64,000 nucleotides of DNA from Micromussa lordhowensis (Eukaryota; Cnidaria; Anthozoa; Scleractinia; Lobophylliidae). The stretch is taken from NCBI GenBank assembly GCA_964020085.1, contig OZ026608.1:20195623-20259622 (forward strand), written 5' to 3'. Numbering within the stretch: the stretch's first letter is position 1; each line of letters begins with the position of its first letter. A program made the translations under genes and the position numbers. The notes beneath the pieces are model-generated. The model was not told the DNA's origin. It did no database searches and saw only the letters and a program-made list of their open reading frames with translations. Positions 1 to 11,340 of this stretch are shown here, one piece after another.

Positions 1-347
1 AGTCATTTTTCTTGGACAATTTTGCCCAAGGGGGAAAGGTGCAATGAGGTTAGCTCTATGTGAAACACCAACCCATTAGACATGGCCAGACCACAACACC
101 GGGAACTACGTGCCCTATTCTTTTCGATAAGTGTGTGGGTTCTTTAACGTCCCCTGCTAACCATGTAACACTGAAGATGCAGGAGACGGAGCCTACGGTT
201 TAAAGTCTTTATCCGAAAAGACTTGAACAATTTCTGTCATAATCTAAAAGTTCAATACCAAATATTATCTTACGAACTAAGGTTTTACTGGTTCAATCAG
301 TTATTAGAGTCTAGCACTCATCTGTACACTGCAGACTCTGATTAGGT

Positions 348-767
348 TTAAGGCGGGGGTAAACATGAATAGGTGTGAAATTTGAAGTGATATAAAAAAG
401 GAAATTGTTAGGATTAAGATGGGTTGGAAACACTACCAGACAGTTCAATGACCCTCGCAAAAGAGAGCCCCTGGTTGCTAGGGGACTGTTTGGTATCCGT
501 CTACTAATTCTTCACTTCAAATTTCAATTTTCCAAATCCATCAAATCTTCAACATTTCATATTTCCTTAATTTAACCTATTCTTTGAGAAAAAATACCTC
601 TTTCCCAAAATGCCCAAAAATCACCTAAAAATTTACACAAAACCGCCAAATAGTGGTTAATGAGATAAGCAGAGATATTTAGTGTCGCTTGAAACGTGAC
701 CGAGATATAGGCAGAAAAGCCGTGTTAACCGACCTCAAAACAGCCTTCACGTGTACCCCCGCCTTAA
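348..767. mobile_element. MITE with TTAA target duplication (piggyBac-like), copy 1
   Basis: Terminal inverted repeats GGCGGGGGTAAAC and GTACCCCCGCC are bounded by TTAA at 348-351 and 764-767. The internal sequence matches the two elements at 47675-48502, including the tract around CACTACCAGACAGTT. There is no coding capacity. TTAA target sites are characteristic of piggyBac transposons, so this is probably a non-autonomous derivative. Confidence 0.75.
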
Positions 768-774
768 CTGAATA

Positions 775-1332
775 GGCCATTCCGAAATTGCGCAGGAAAC
801 TGGGGCGAGTTTCAAATTTTAACAAATCGATAAACTGACACAACCACATGAAAGATCGCGTTGAGAGAAGTTATTTGACTAAGTTTGATGCTTATAGGGT
901 GAACAGAGACTAAGTTGTGGACCTTGGAACATGGTTCAAAATACATACAAACGTTTCTAATGTCCAGACAGCGTCTCCCAAAACCATATAAACTCTTAAA
1001 ATATTTATCAGTTTTGTGGCAACTGAAAAATCCCGTCATTCAACTACCATTTGAAAGAAGCTGAGATGAAAAGCACGTATGTTTGCCAATTTTAAGAGTA
1101 TCACAGAAATCATAAAAAAATTTAAGAGTTTATATGGTTTTGGGGGACGCTGTCTCAACAATAGAGTTTGAACCATGTTTCAAGGTCTATAACTTGGTCT
1201 CTGTTCACCTTAAAAGCATCAAACTTGGTCAAATGACTACTCTCAACGCGATCTTTCATGTGGTGGTGTCAGTTTATCGATTGGTTGAAATTTGAAACTC
1301 GCCCCAGTTCCCTGCGCAATTTCGGAATGGCC
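775..1332. mobile_element. Foldback MITE flanked by TA, copy in unit A
   Basis: The left end GGCCATTCCGAAATTGCGC and the right end form inverted arms of roughly 270 bp that pair over most of the element. TA dinucleotides flank it (773-774 and 1333-1334). The arms have diverged somewhat. The same element is present in unit B at 14176-14715, so it predates the segmental duplication. Confidence 0.7.
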
Positions 1333-2174
1333 TATAACTGGTAACCTCTAGAAAAATGAGGAATCTTTTACACAGTAAAGGACCAAAAGTTAAACTTCGA
1401 TTTCATTTATATACAAGTTAGCACTGCCACTAAAACTGTCAGTTGAGGTCATGGCATATTTTACTCTCCATGGGATCACTCGCTGCAGTCCTTGTCACCC
1501 TTGTCAGCACCTGACAGAGAAAATAAACAAACAACAAAAAAACGTATAACCATCTTAATTCATTTTCTTAAAAAGCAGTTGCCTAATTACAAAATATGGA
1601 TTCATTTTAACAGAGAAGTCGGATTCCGCATGCCTTGTAAAGTTCAGCTGCTGGAACCGTGCGTAGTTTCAGGATAGAGTTTTGGAACCCTTTGACATCA
1701 TCCCAATGTTGCACAAGCTTGTGAAGGAAGTTGGACCATACAAAACAGCCAGCGTCTTTTACAACAACATTGGAAATTCATTGGAGAATAAACAGAACAT
1801 AATTTCATTGCCAAATCCAGCGCACAAAACAACAATCAAGCGTGATGTCAAAATGCGATAAAATCAAGATGCCAAATATTCGCAATTTTTCAAATCCCGA
1901 AATAAGAGGGCGCTTTTTAATCCGATCAAAAATTGCGCTGCAGTTTCGTTAGATAACTTCATGTTCTATAACATCATGAACGAGAGAGTACAGTTAACAG
2001 TTGTAAAATACATTAGCCGCACAATATCAAACGACAAACGATAAGGAAATAATCAGACACACAAAATCCTAACCCTCTTTTAAAAATACACAAAGCTTGA
2101 TCGATAACATCTAAGGAAACTACGAGTAAATACTAGGAGCCCTTTGCAAATCATGGATCAAAGGGCGTTTTTCA
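1333..2174. other. 3' flank of TPR-CHAT copy A, no gene seen
   Basis: AT-rich DNA shared with copy B at 14716-15550. I see no conserved exon and no clear AATAAA on the minus strand close to the stop. The last CHAT codons contain a donor-like CGAAAG|GTAAGA, so a further 3' exon could lie here, but I could not identify one. Confidence 0.5.
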
Positions 2175-5100
2175 TTAAATCTTACCTTTCGCTCCAAAAT
2201 CAAATGTCACGTCATCTCCTACCAGTATAAAAGGTGCCCACTGGTTCACGTCATAGCCCTTATTTCTCATCCACTTCATGGCCTGGTGTAGAGATTCACC
2301 AGCACTTTCCCCAGCCACAAGGTGATCGTAGAAATGAGTCATTAACTGCTCCGTTGCTTTGTCATCCAGGGCCCACAGTGCCACCAACACTGAGCGTGCG
2401 CCAGATCCTAATAATGCTCGGGCAATTCCGACTGCTCCCTCGGCTTTTGTCTGTCCACGAGCACTGTGACAACAGCTAAGGACCACCAGTTTAGCTCGCA
2501 GTTGAACTTTTGAAATGTCCTCCATTGTCAATAAGTAGAGTTTCTCTTGAGGTATCCCGTTAGGAATACGAATCGATGGTGCCAGGGCAATTGCTCCATT
2601 TTCTAAGTCACCGTGTGCGGCGATATGAATCAGGGCCACTGAATTCATCGCTTGAAGTACCGCCTCCTTAGTTGCTCGTTGTCCCAACAGAGCATCGATA
2701 CCCAGCTTTTTTGCTATCATCTTAGCTTCGTTTTCTGCACATTGCAGTCGAGAAATCTTCGTGAGTTTTCCTTTGAAATGCACTTCACCAACATCAGGAT
2801 TTCCCACTATCAATGCACCGGTCTGACAGTGATAGTCTGCGGGACTTTCATTAATGAGCTTGAGAGTTGTTAACGAAGGAGCAACACGGATCCTGAAGGT
2901 CTCGGATAAGTACTTTCCGCTTTTATCAGTTAAGGCAGCAAATGGAATTTGGTATAAAGCACGATCAGGAACAATGATGATTTCAGGGCCCTCAAGTAAG
3001 CTCGCCACAGGAGCGATGATAAGTTTGTAACAGATAGGAAGGTTCATTTTGGGTCCTTGGTTAGCTTTACTTTCCACTCCAATTCGCCAACTTTCATGGC
3101 TATCTCCCTTGCTTGATTTGGATTCTGGTTGAAAAACGTGTAAAGATCGGTCTTCGCAAATCTCTTCTGGTAGAACGCCAAAACTTCTGAAATCAAGAAA
3201 CTCTTCCACTTGTTGACCTAATCCTTCGCCAGCAATTAGATCATTTCCTTTTACCTGCACAAAATGTGTGGCTCCGCCTGCTTTAAGAATCCACAAACAT
3301 ATGCGGGAACAATCATATGAGATGTACAAACAGGTGCAATTACATTCGATGCTTTCAAGACCAGACCATGTACAAGGATTTGCTGAGATTTGATTCTCCA
3401 AAGAACACTGAGAGTACTGAGCTGACATTAAATCTGCCAAAGCCCTGGCCCTTGAAAGCTCTGAAACGTACAGAGCTTCAATAGGATTTCCAGTTGCACA
3501 AAGCAACATACTGAGAGCTTTGTAGGATTGAATATTGCAGTCAGAGAAGGAAATCTTAAACGTATCGTTGTCGCGAATTTTCTCGCATTTTTCAATACCA
3601 AAAAGGAAATACAAGATAGCTTCCTGAATCTTTCCTCCTTTCATTCTAATTTGTGCCAATTTTTGGAGCGATTGGGACTGCATATCTATATCTCCAATCT
3701 TCTCACTTAATGCAAGCGCCTCCTTGATATATTCTTCCGCTCTATCATATTCAGACTGCGCGAAAAACAAATCTCCAAGCGCAGCGTAAGCAAATACTTC
3801 TCTTTTCCTGTTTCCAATTTCTTTGCTTATCGCAAGAGCGTTTTCATAATATTCATTTGCCTTGATAGAGTTGCCTACAGCCAACTCCACATCTCCTTGG
3901 CTCAGGTAAAAGCTGGCAAGCCCAGCTCTTTCTCTAATGTCTGTGAAGATGACAAGAGCTTTCTTGTTATATTCAGAAGCCTTGCGATACTTTCCAAAAG
4001 AATGAAAGTTATCTCCCGCGTTTAGGTAAGACCAAGCTACTATACGTCTGTCACCAGTTAATCTGCTGATGGATTTTGCACTGTAGTGTAAAGCCTTCTC
4101 ATATTCGCCAACTGATCCATACACGGTTCCAAGGTTTCCGTAAAAGAGAGCTTCTCCATTTCTGTGTCCAATTTCTTTCTGGATCGCAAGTGATTTCGCA
4201 ATAACTTCTCTAGCCTTCTCATACTCACCAACTGATTGATACACGGTTCCAAGATTTCCGTAACAGGTAGCTTCTCCTTTTCTGTCTCCAATTTCTTTCA
4301 GGACCGCAAGTGATTTCACGATATGTTCTCTAGCCTTCTCATATTCGCCAACTGATCCATACACGGTTCCAAGGCTTCCATAACAGGCAGCTTCTCCATT
4401 TCTGTCTCCTATTTCTTTGTGGATCGAAAGTGATTTCTTAATATGTTCTTTAGCCTTCTCGTATTCGCCAACTGATTGATACACGGTTCCAAGATTTACG
4501 TATATATATAACAGGCAGCTTCTCCTTGTCTGTCTCCAATTTCTTTCACGACCGCAAGTGATTTCACGGTATGTTCTTTAGCCTTCTCATATTCGCCAAC
4601 TGATTGATACACGGTTCCAAGATTTCCGTAACAGGCAGCTTCTCCTTGTCTGTCTCCTATTTCTTCCTGGATCGAAAGTGATTTCTCGATATGTTCTTTA
4701 GCCTTCTCATATTCGCCAACTGATTTATACACGGTTCCAAGGTTTCCGTAACTGATAGCTTCTCCATTTCTGTCTCCTATTTCTTTCTGGATCGAAAGTG
4801 ATTTCTTAATATGTTCTTTAGCCTTCTCGTATTTGCCAACTGATTGATACACGGTTCCAAGGTTTCCGTAAGAGGTAGCTTCTCCATTTCTGTCTCCTAT
4901 TTCTTTCTGGATCGAAAGTGATTTCTCGATATGTTCTCTAGCCTTCTCATATTCGCCAACTGATTGATACACGGTTCCAAAGTTTCCGTAACTGGTAGCT
5001 TCTCCTTTTCTGTCTCCTATTTCTTTCTCGATCGAAAGTGATTTCTTAATATGTTCTTTAGCCTCCTCATACTCTCCAACTGATTGATACACGGTTCCAA

Positions 5101-8050
5101 GATTTCCGTAACTGGTACCTTCTCCTTTTCTGTCTCCTATTTCTTTCTTGATCGAAAGTGATTTCTCAATATGTTCTTTAGCCTTCTCATATTCGCCAAC
5201 TGATTGATACACGGTTCCAAGGTTTTCGTAACAAGTAGCTTCGCCATTTCTGTCTCCAATATCTTTCAGGATCGCAAGTGATTTCTCGATATGTTCTCTA
5301 GCCTTCTGATATTTGCCAATTGAACTATACACGGTTCCAAGGTTTCCGTAACAGGAGGCTTCTCCTTTTCTATCTCCTATTTCTTTCTGGATCGAAAGTG
5401 ATTTCTCGATATGTTCTCTAGCTTTCTCATATTCGCCAACTGATTGATACACGGTTCCAAGGTTTCCGTAACAGGTAGCTTCTCCATTTCTGTCTCCAAT
5501 AGCTTTCTGGATCGCAAGTGATTTCTCGATATGTTCTCTTGCCTTCTCATACTCGCCAACTGATCGATACACGGTTCCAAGGTCTCCGTAACTGGTAGCT
5601 TCTCCTTTTCTGTCTCCTATTTCTTTCTGGATTGAAAGTGATTTCTTTATATGTTCTCTAGCCTTCTCATACTCGCCAACTGATTTATACACGGTTCCAA
5701 GGCTTCCGTAACTGGTAGCTTCTCCTTTTCTGTCTCCTATTTCTTTCTCGATCGCAAGTGATTTCTCGATATGTTCTCTAGCCTTCTCATATTCGCCAAC
5801 TGATTGATACACGGTTCCAAGGTTTCCGTAACAGGTAGCTTCTCCATTTCTGTCTCCAATATCTTTCTGGATCGCAAGTGATTTCTCGATATGGTCTCTA
5901 GCCTTCTCATATTCGCCAACTGATTGATACACGGTTCCAAGGTTTCCGTAACAGGTAGCTGCTCCATTTCTGTCTCCAATATCTTTCTGGATCGCAAGTG
6001 ATTTCTCGATATGTTCCCTAGCCTTCTCATACTCGCCAACTGATTGATACACGGTTCCAAGGTTTCCGTAACAGGTAGCTTCTCCTCTTCTGTCTCCTAT
6101 TTCTTTCTTGATCGAAAGTGATTTCTCGATATGTTCTCTAGCCTTCTCATATTCGCCAACTGATCGATACACGGTTCCAAGGTTTCCGTAAAAGGCAGCT
6201 TCTCGATTTCTGTCTCCAATATCTTTCAGGATCGCAAGTGATTTCTCGATATGTTCTCTAGCTTTGTCATGTTCGCCAACTGATAGATACAAAATTCCAA
6301 GGTGTCCGTAACAGGTAGCTTCTCCTTTTCTGTCTCCTATTTCTTTGTGGATCGAAAGTGATTTCTCGATATGTTTTTTAGCCTTCTCATATTCGCCAAG
6401 TGATTGATACACGGTTCCAAGGTTTCCGTAACAGGCAGCTTCGCCATTTCTGTCTCCAATATCTTTCAGGATCGCAAGAGATTTCTCGATATGTTCTCTA
6501 GCCTTGTGATATTTGCCAGTTGAACTATACACGGTTCCAAGGTTTCCGTAACTGGTAGCTTCTCCTTTTCTGTCTCCTATTTCTTTCTTGATCGCAAGTG
6601 ATTTCTCGATATGTTTTCTAGCCTTCTCATATTCGCCAACTGATTGATACACGGTTCCAAGGTTTGCGAAACAGGCAGCTTCTCCATTTCTGTCTCCAAT
6701 ATCTTTCAGGATCGCAAGTGATTTCTCGATATGTTCTCTAGCCTTCTCATATTCGCCAACTGATTGATACACAGTTCCAAGGTTTCCGTAGGAGGTAGCT
6801 TCTCCATTTCTGTCTCCAATATCTTTCTGGATCGCAAGTGATTTCTCGATATGTTCTCTAGCCTTCTCATATTCGCCAACTGATTGATACACGGTTCCAA
6901 GGTTTCCGTAACTGGTAGCTTCTCCTTTTCTGTCTCTTATTTCTTTCTTGATCGAAAGTGATTTCTCGATATGTTCTTTAGCCTTTTCATATTCGCCCAC
7001 TGATTGATGCACGGTTGCAAGTTTTCCGTAACAGGAGGCTTCTCCTTTTCTGTCTCCTATTTCTTTGTGGATCGAAAGTGATTTCTCGATATGTTTTTTA
7101 GCCTTCTCATATTCGCCAAGTGATTGATACACGGTTCCAAGGTTTCCGTAACAGGCAGCTTCTCCATTTCTGTCTCCAATATCTTTCAGGATCGCAAGAG
7201 ATTTCTCGATATGTTCTCTAGCCTTGTGATATTTGCCAGTTGAACTATACACGGTTCCAAGGTTTCCGTAACTGGTAGCTTCTCCTTTTCTGTCTCCTAT
7301 TTCTTTCTTGATCGCAAGTGATTTCTCGATATGTTCTCTAGCCTTCTCATATTCGCCAACTGATTGATACACGGTTCCAAGGTTTCCGTAACTGGTAGCT
7401 TCTCCTTTTCTGTCTCTTATTTCTTTCTTGATCGAAAGTGATTTCTCGATATGTTCTTTAGCCTTTTCATATTCGCCCACTGATTGATACACGGTTCCAA
7501 GGTTTCCGTAACAGGAGGCTTCTCCTTTTCTGTCTCCTATTTCTTTCAGGACCGCAAGTGATTTCTCGATGTGTTCTCTAGCCTTCTCATATTTGCCAAC
7601 TGATAGATACAAAATTCCAAGGTTTTTGTAACAGGACGCCTCTCCTCTTATGTTTCCAATTTCTTTACTGATTAGGAGCGCGTTTTCACTGAGTTGTTTT
7701 GCTTGACTGTATTTTCTTTGATTGAAACACAACCTTGCAAGTGCTATGCTTAGCTCACACTCTTCAAGTCTTTCACCACTTTCACGGTAAATTAGGAGAA
7801 GTTTCTCTGCATATTGTATGGCGCTTGTGTTATCGCATATGCGATAACAAGCCATCCACATTAGTAAGTATATCCCCATATAGAATGAATTGCTTAATTT
7901 CTCACCTATTATGCCTGCTCTGTCTTTCAGAATGAACAAGCATTCCTTGCATATCTCGATGCCTTTTAGAACTCGACTATTGTTGAGAAGAAAGGCGGCG
8001 ACAGTGAGACCGATTGAGATGACTTGTAAAACGTCGTCTATGTTGCTCAT
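2175..8050 (-). CDS. TPR-CHAT protein (TTC28-like), copy A, frameshifted in the TPR array
   Basis: One long exon-like reading frame for a tetratricopeptide-repeat protein ending in a CHAT (caspase-HetF-associated with TPRs) protease domain. I take the ATG at 8050 (MSNIDDV) as the first Met after an acceptor-like CTCATAG ending at 8062; an ATG at 8095 is also open, and further 5' exons are possible. After an N-terminal helical segment come about 30 near-identical 40-residue TPRs, about five diverged TPRs, then CHAT. The dyad is visible: His in HIAAHGD (codon 2613-2615) and Cys in VLSCCHS (codon 2469-2471). An 8-bp TA insertion near 4501 breaks the frame, so 4496-8050 and 2175-4495 read in different frames. 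Compared with copy B, two in-frame losses (four and three residues) precede or begin CHAT. CHAT proteins are related to separase and caspases. The substrate is unknown, and a stress or immune role is inference. It could be a recent pseudogene, a polymorphism or an assembly error. Confidence 0.85.
4060..7660 (-). repeat. 120-bp TPR-coding tandem repeat array, copy A
   Basis: About 30 consecutive 120-bp units, each coding one 40-residue TPR with the core NLGTVYQSVGEYEKA and a linker of the type EIGDRKGEA. Units differ mostly at a few sites. A higher-order pattern is visible: 6301-6660 is repeated almost exactly at 7021-7380 (offset 720 bp, six units), and 6901-7020 matches 7381-7500 (offset 480 bp). 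This suggests recent unequal crossing-over or gene conversion inside the array. Confidence 0.95.
4496..4509 (-). other. Frameshift in copy A: TA microsatellite insertion
   Basis: Neighbouring repeat units read TGTTACGGAAATCTTGG at this point on the coding strand. Here eight extra bases (TATATATA) follow TGTTA, and a G-to-T change lies next to them. The reading frame shifts and meets TAA at 4496-4498. The downstream frame is open from here to the CHAT stop, so this is a single lesion in one long gene rather than two genes. Confidence 0.85.
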
Positions 8051-8104
8051 GTCAAACAGTTCTATGAGAATATAACAGAATAAAAGTGGAAACAAAGTTC
8101 GGCA

Positions 8105-8224
8105 AGAACTTCATGCTAGCCCACATATAGAGCACACTCCCATATTGTCTTATACATGTACATATATATCCATATATGGTTATGTCCTATCCATATATGG
8201 ATATGTGGGCTAGCATGAAGTTCT
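8105..8224. mobile_element. 120-bp foldback element just upstream of gene A
   Basis: Perfect 23-bp inverted arms at 8105-8127 and 8202-8224 enclose an AT-rich centre with CCATATATGG motifs. Copy B lacks this DNA: it reads straight from the gene start into the shared sequence that resumes near 8231 in A. Short AAAGTT direct repeats flank the insertion (8094-8099 and 8230-8235). It lies within about 60 bp of the likely first coding exon, so it could affect promoter or splice signals. Confidence 0.7.
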
Positions 8225-9862
8225 GACCCAAAGTTGGAACCAACTCTGTTTGTGCTTTTGTTATCTGCTGTTGTCACAATTGTTATATGGACATGCTTTA
8301 CTATCAGTTGTAAAAAATGTTTTCATACGCGACTAGCTTTTCGCAGAAAATGCATCATGCTACAGATAGGAATTGACTCCAAACATTTATGGAGCTTGTG
8401 CTAGCTTATTAACAGGTGAAATGTCTGCCTCCATGATTAATATATTCAAGGAGAAATTGGCACCAAAAAATGCAAAATCTCTGGGTGGCAAGAGCGCTAA
8501 TAAGCTTGTTCATATTTTGTAATATTCTGAGTTTCACTAAAAGGCGATTCATCGGGCATAAAATTGCTTGCGAGAGTTATATGTTATGCCCTCACAATAT
8601 TCGGAATTGATATTTTGTAGCTTGATCATGGTCAGAAACTGAATCCCTGTTGCTAAATGAAGCAAACTGATTGTAAACAAAGATTTCACTATGCTATGAC
8701 CTCCTGGGAAAGCGTAGCGCTAATAAAAGAGATTGTAATTGATTAATTTCAATGTAGGTCTTCTGAACGTTTGCAGTCGTGGCTTCATGCATCTTCCGAA
8801 ATAAAAATCGCAAAGAGTTTTCATAGATGAAGACGAGTCCCGAGACTAAGTCTACTCTGACATGCGCATAACTAAACGGCCAACAATCTGTTACCGAATT
8901 CCCGTTTCCTTAAAAAAGAGAATTGTTAGCATAAGGGGAAACAGGACAGTCATATTTTTGTTGTCAGATGTTGAAAGCAGGAAAACATAATCAGCGACTA
9001 CAATAAACCTTTGGTTTACTATTAAGGTCGTTTTGTTTGAAGAAAGACGAATAACATATTTAACTATAAATAACATAGTAATCTTACCACTTCCCTTTCG
9101 CTCGGGGAAAGAATACAAAAGCGACGACTGTGTCTTTCACAAGAGGATGGTTTTGTTTGTCTACAGGGTAACAGAAAAAAACTATCACAAGTTCATTCAA
9201 GACGCGTATTTCTATAATAAGTCCCCGTTTTGCCTGTAATTAAACTCCGCTTATATAGAAGTACAATTTTGTATTTTAATAGGGTCTTAACAGGTACAAA
9301 ATTGAGATATACTGACAACCCCTTAAGAAATGAAAGTTACAGACAGACCGAGATAGACAAACATGCCTTAAAATTCACAAAGAAACATAAACAAGCAAAA
9401 CTGGAATTTACCGACCAAAATAAGCTCAAGAAAACTGAAAGCCCCAGATCTAAATAAGGAACACGCAAAACTGAAAGTCTTGATCACAGACATAATTAAA
9501 CACACAACTTACAATTCATAGAAAAAAACAAGACGGAAATCTCAAAGCCGCAGACCAAACGAACAAAACTGTAGGCCTGGTACGAAGATAAACACATTTA
9601 GCTGCCTATCAGAGGCTGACATAAGTGCAAAACTGATCTCAAACAAAAATGAACACAAGACAGAAAAACCAAAGACGAAGATCAGCGCCCATGAAACTGA
9701 AAGTCGCGGTGAGGATTCCGGCCGATCCCTTCAAGAACATGATAATTTTCTGCACTGAACTTTGCAATTATTCATACATACATGAACGTACATCCATATT
9801 TCCGCATTCTAAATTAATTCAAATCTAATACGTGAAGTCATAAAAGCATGGCTTAAACTTAC

Positions 9863-9923
9863 TAAGATGTGCGAATCAGAACGAAATCCAACTTCTCCTA
9901 ACGTCATCAAGCAGGCACTTTCC
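9863..9923 (-). other. Exon-like cassette 1 upstream of gene A
   Basis: A 61-bp minus-strand segment bounded by an acceptor-like CCTTTTCAG and a donor GTAAGTT. It resembles the cassettes at 10059-10123 and 11278-11340, sharing the core TTGGATTTCGTTCTGAT with small changes. It could be a 5' untranslated or alternative first-part exon of the TPR-CHAT gene. The equivalent cassette exists upstream of copy B near 21502-21560. No RNA evidence is available. Confidence 0.4.
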
Positions 9924-10058
9924 CTGAAAAGGACAATGATACAATGGTCCTTGATTTCAATGAATCTTTAAAAATATTTTTAATGTACAGTAAACACGTC
10001 AAACGAGGGCATCAAATAGACGATATCTTATATATAGCTTTAAGTTTACTGTTCTTAC

Positions 10059-10123
10059 CGTTACGTTAGGAGTCAACATCAGAATGAAATCCAATTCAGT
10101 CTGGATCAGCAAAAGGAATCTTC
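10059..10123 (-). other. Exon-like cassette 2 upstream of gene A
   Basis: A 65-bp minus-strand segment with an acceptor-like CTATCACAG and a donor GTAAGAA. It is paralogous in sequence to the 61-bp cassette at 9863. The copy B equivalent lies near 21695-21760. It could be a 5' exon or the remnant of a repeated exon. Confidence 0.4.
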
Positions 10124-11277
10124 CTGTGATAGAACAATGAATTAATGGGACGTTTAAAGCTTCTCAATGAAAAATAACAATATTAAAAACAGAGAATAGT
10201 TAGTGGTGTTAGTTATATGAGTACGGCTGTCTGAATTCCTTCTTTATACTACTTTTGCCGGCAATTTGAGGACAACCTCCTTTTGTTGTATTATATTGTT
10301 GTAGTAGAACCTTTTCTAGCATACAACGTTTGATCAACAAATGCAACCTTATATAGTCCTTACAACCTACTACTAATAACTACTACTACTAACCAGATAA
10401 CTCTAGCTAAATAGATCTGTTCATGTCTGGGACAATTTTTAAGAACATCTTGGAATACAAGGGCTAAAAAAATTATTGCAATCTTAACTGCCTCTTTTTA
10501 CTGAATTGACGTCTTGTCGAAATGATTTTATTTTTAGATATAGATCTTCAATGTAATCTGAATTGCAAAAGTTTTCTTCTCTTTTTAAAGCTTATTGTTA
10601 ATAACAGCCGAAAAACCTGTGAAAGCTTTTCAGAAGGCAAAAGGGAATTTGTCTGCAAGATAACAGAAGAATCATCATAGCCTTGTTCATATATTCTATT
10701 CCATGCTTTAACTGACACCAAGATACTGCACTATAAAACGGATAGCTTCCTGATGAGAACGAAGTCTCAAAATCACTTTGACTGTTGCGATCGATAGACA
10801 TTGATTATTTGACTTAAACATATCCAATCTGTAGGTTTTTGTTCACTGAATGTCCACCTTCATCATAGTGAAAAATGGATGTTCGTTATAACGTAGCTCG
10901 AGTTTTAAACTAAGAAAATACTTAAGCCCAAATCCCTAAATTTTAATTTGTAAATTCAGAGAGTCAAACATACATTTACCGTTCTGCGCCCACGAATGTT
11001 ATCACAATCAATCTACTGAGGTTTTTACTTTTCTCTTCCAGTAAAAATGTTTTGCTTCAGCTTTACGTCGAGTATACACGGCAATGTTTACCACCCTTAA
11101 CGCCTCAATGCCTTTTAGCCAGTTACCTTTACAAGTTTATATTTTTCAGTGGCCAATGCAATTTCTAAATATGTCACTAGTTTCTGTGTTCATGTAGTGA
11201 TAAAGTTTATCTCAAATATAAAAACAGCTTTCGTTATTTCTTAAGTTCAAGACTTAAGGTTACTTTACTGTACTTAC

Positions 11278-11340
11278 CGTTCGTTGAGAAATTCAAATCA
11301 GAATGAAACTCAAGTTTCTGGCCTCTGGCAGCTAAACAGG
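11278..11340 (-). other. Exon-like cassette 3 upstream of gene A
   Basis: The minus strand has a donor GTAAGTA at the low end and the shared core TTTCATTCTGAT, as in cassettes 1 and 2. The upstream acceptor is weaker than in the other two, so the high boundary is approximate. The copy B equivalent lies near 22948-23010. Confidence 0.35.

Noticed and set aside
2175..4484. Separate gene starting at the GTG at 4484
   Set aside because: GTG is not a normal start in animals, and the frame simply continues the array after the frameshift at 4496-4509. The same applies to 17524 in copy B.
5377..6060. Minus-strand open frames rich in METEMEKLPVTE-type sequence
   Set aside because: These are second-frame readings of the same TPR-coding repeats, produced by the periodic array.
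4060..7660. Tandem repeats that might be read as a CRISPR array
   Set aside because: The 120-bp units have no unique spacers and encode TPRs in one frame; the window is clearly eukaryotic.
2175..8050. A CRISPR-linked TPR-CHAT (Craspase) system
   Set aside because: Only the domain pair is shared. No Cas gene or array is present and the host is an animal.
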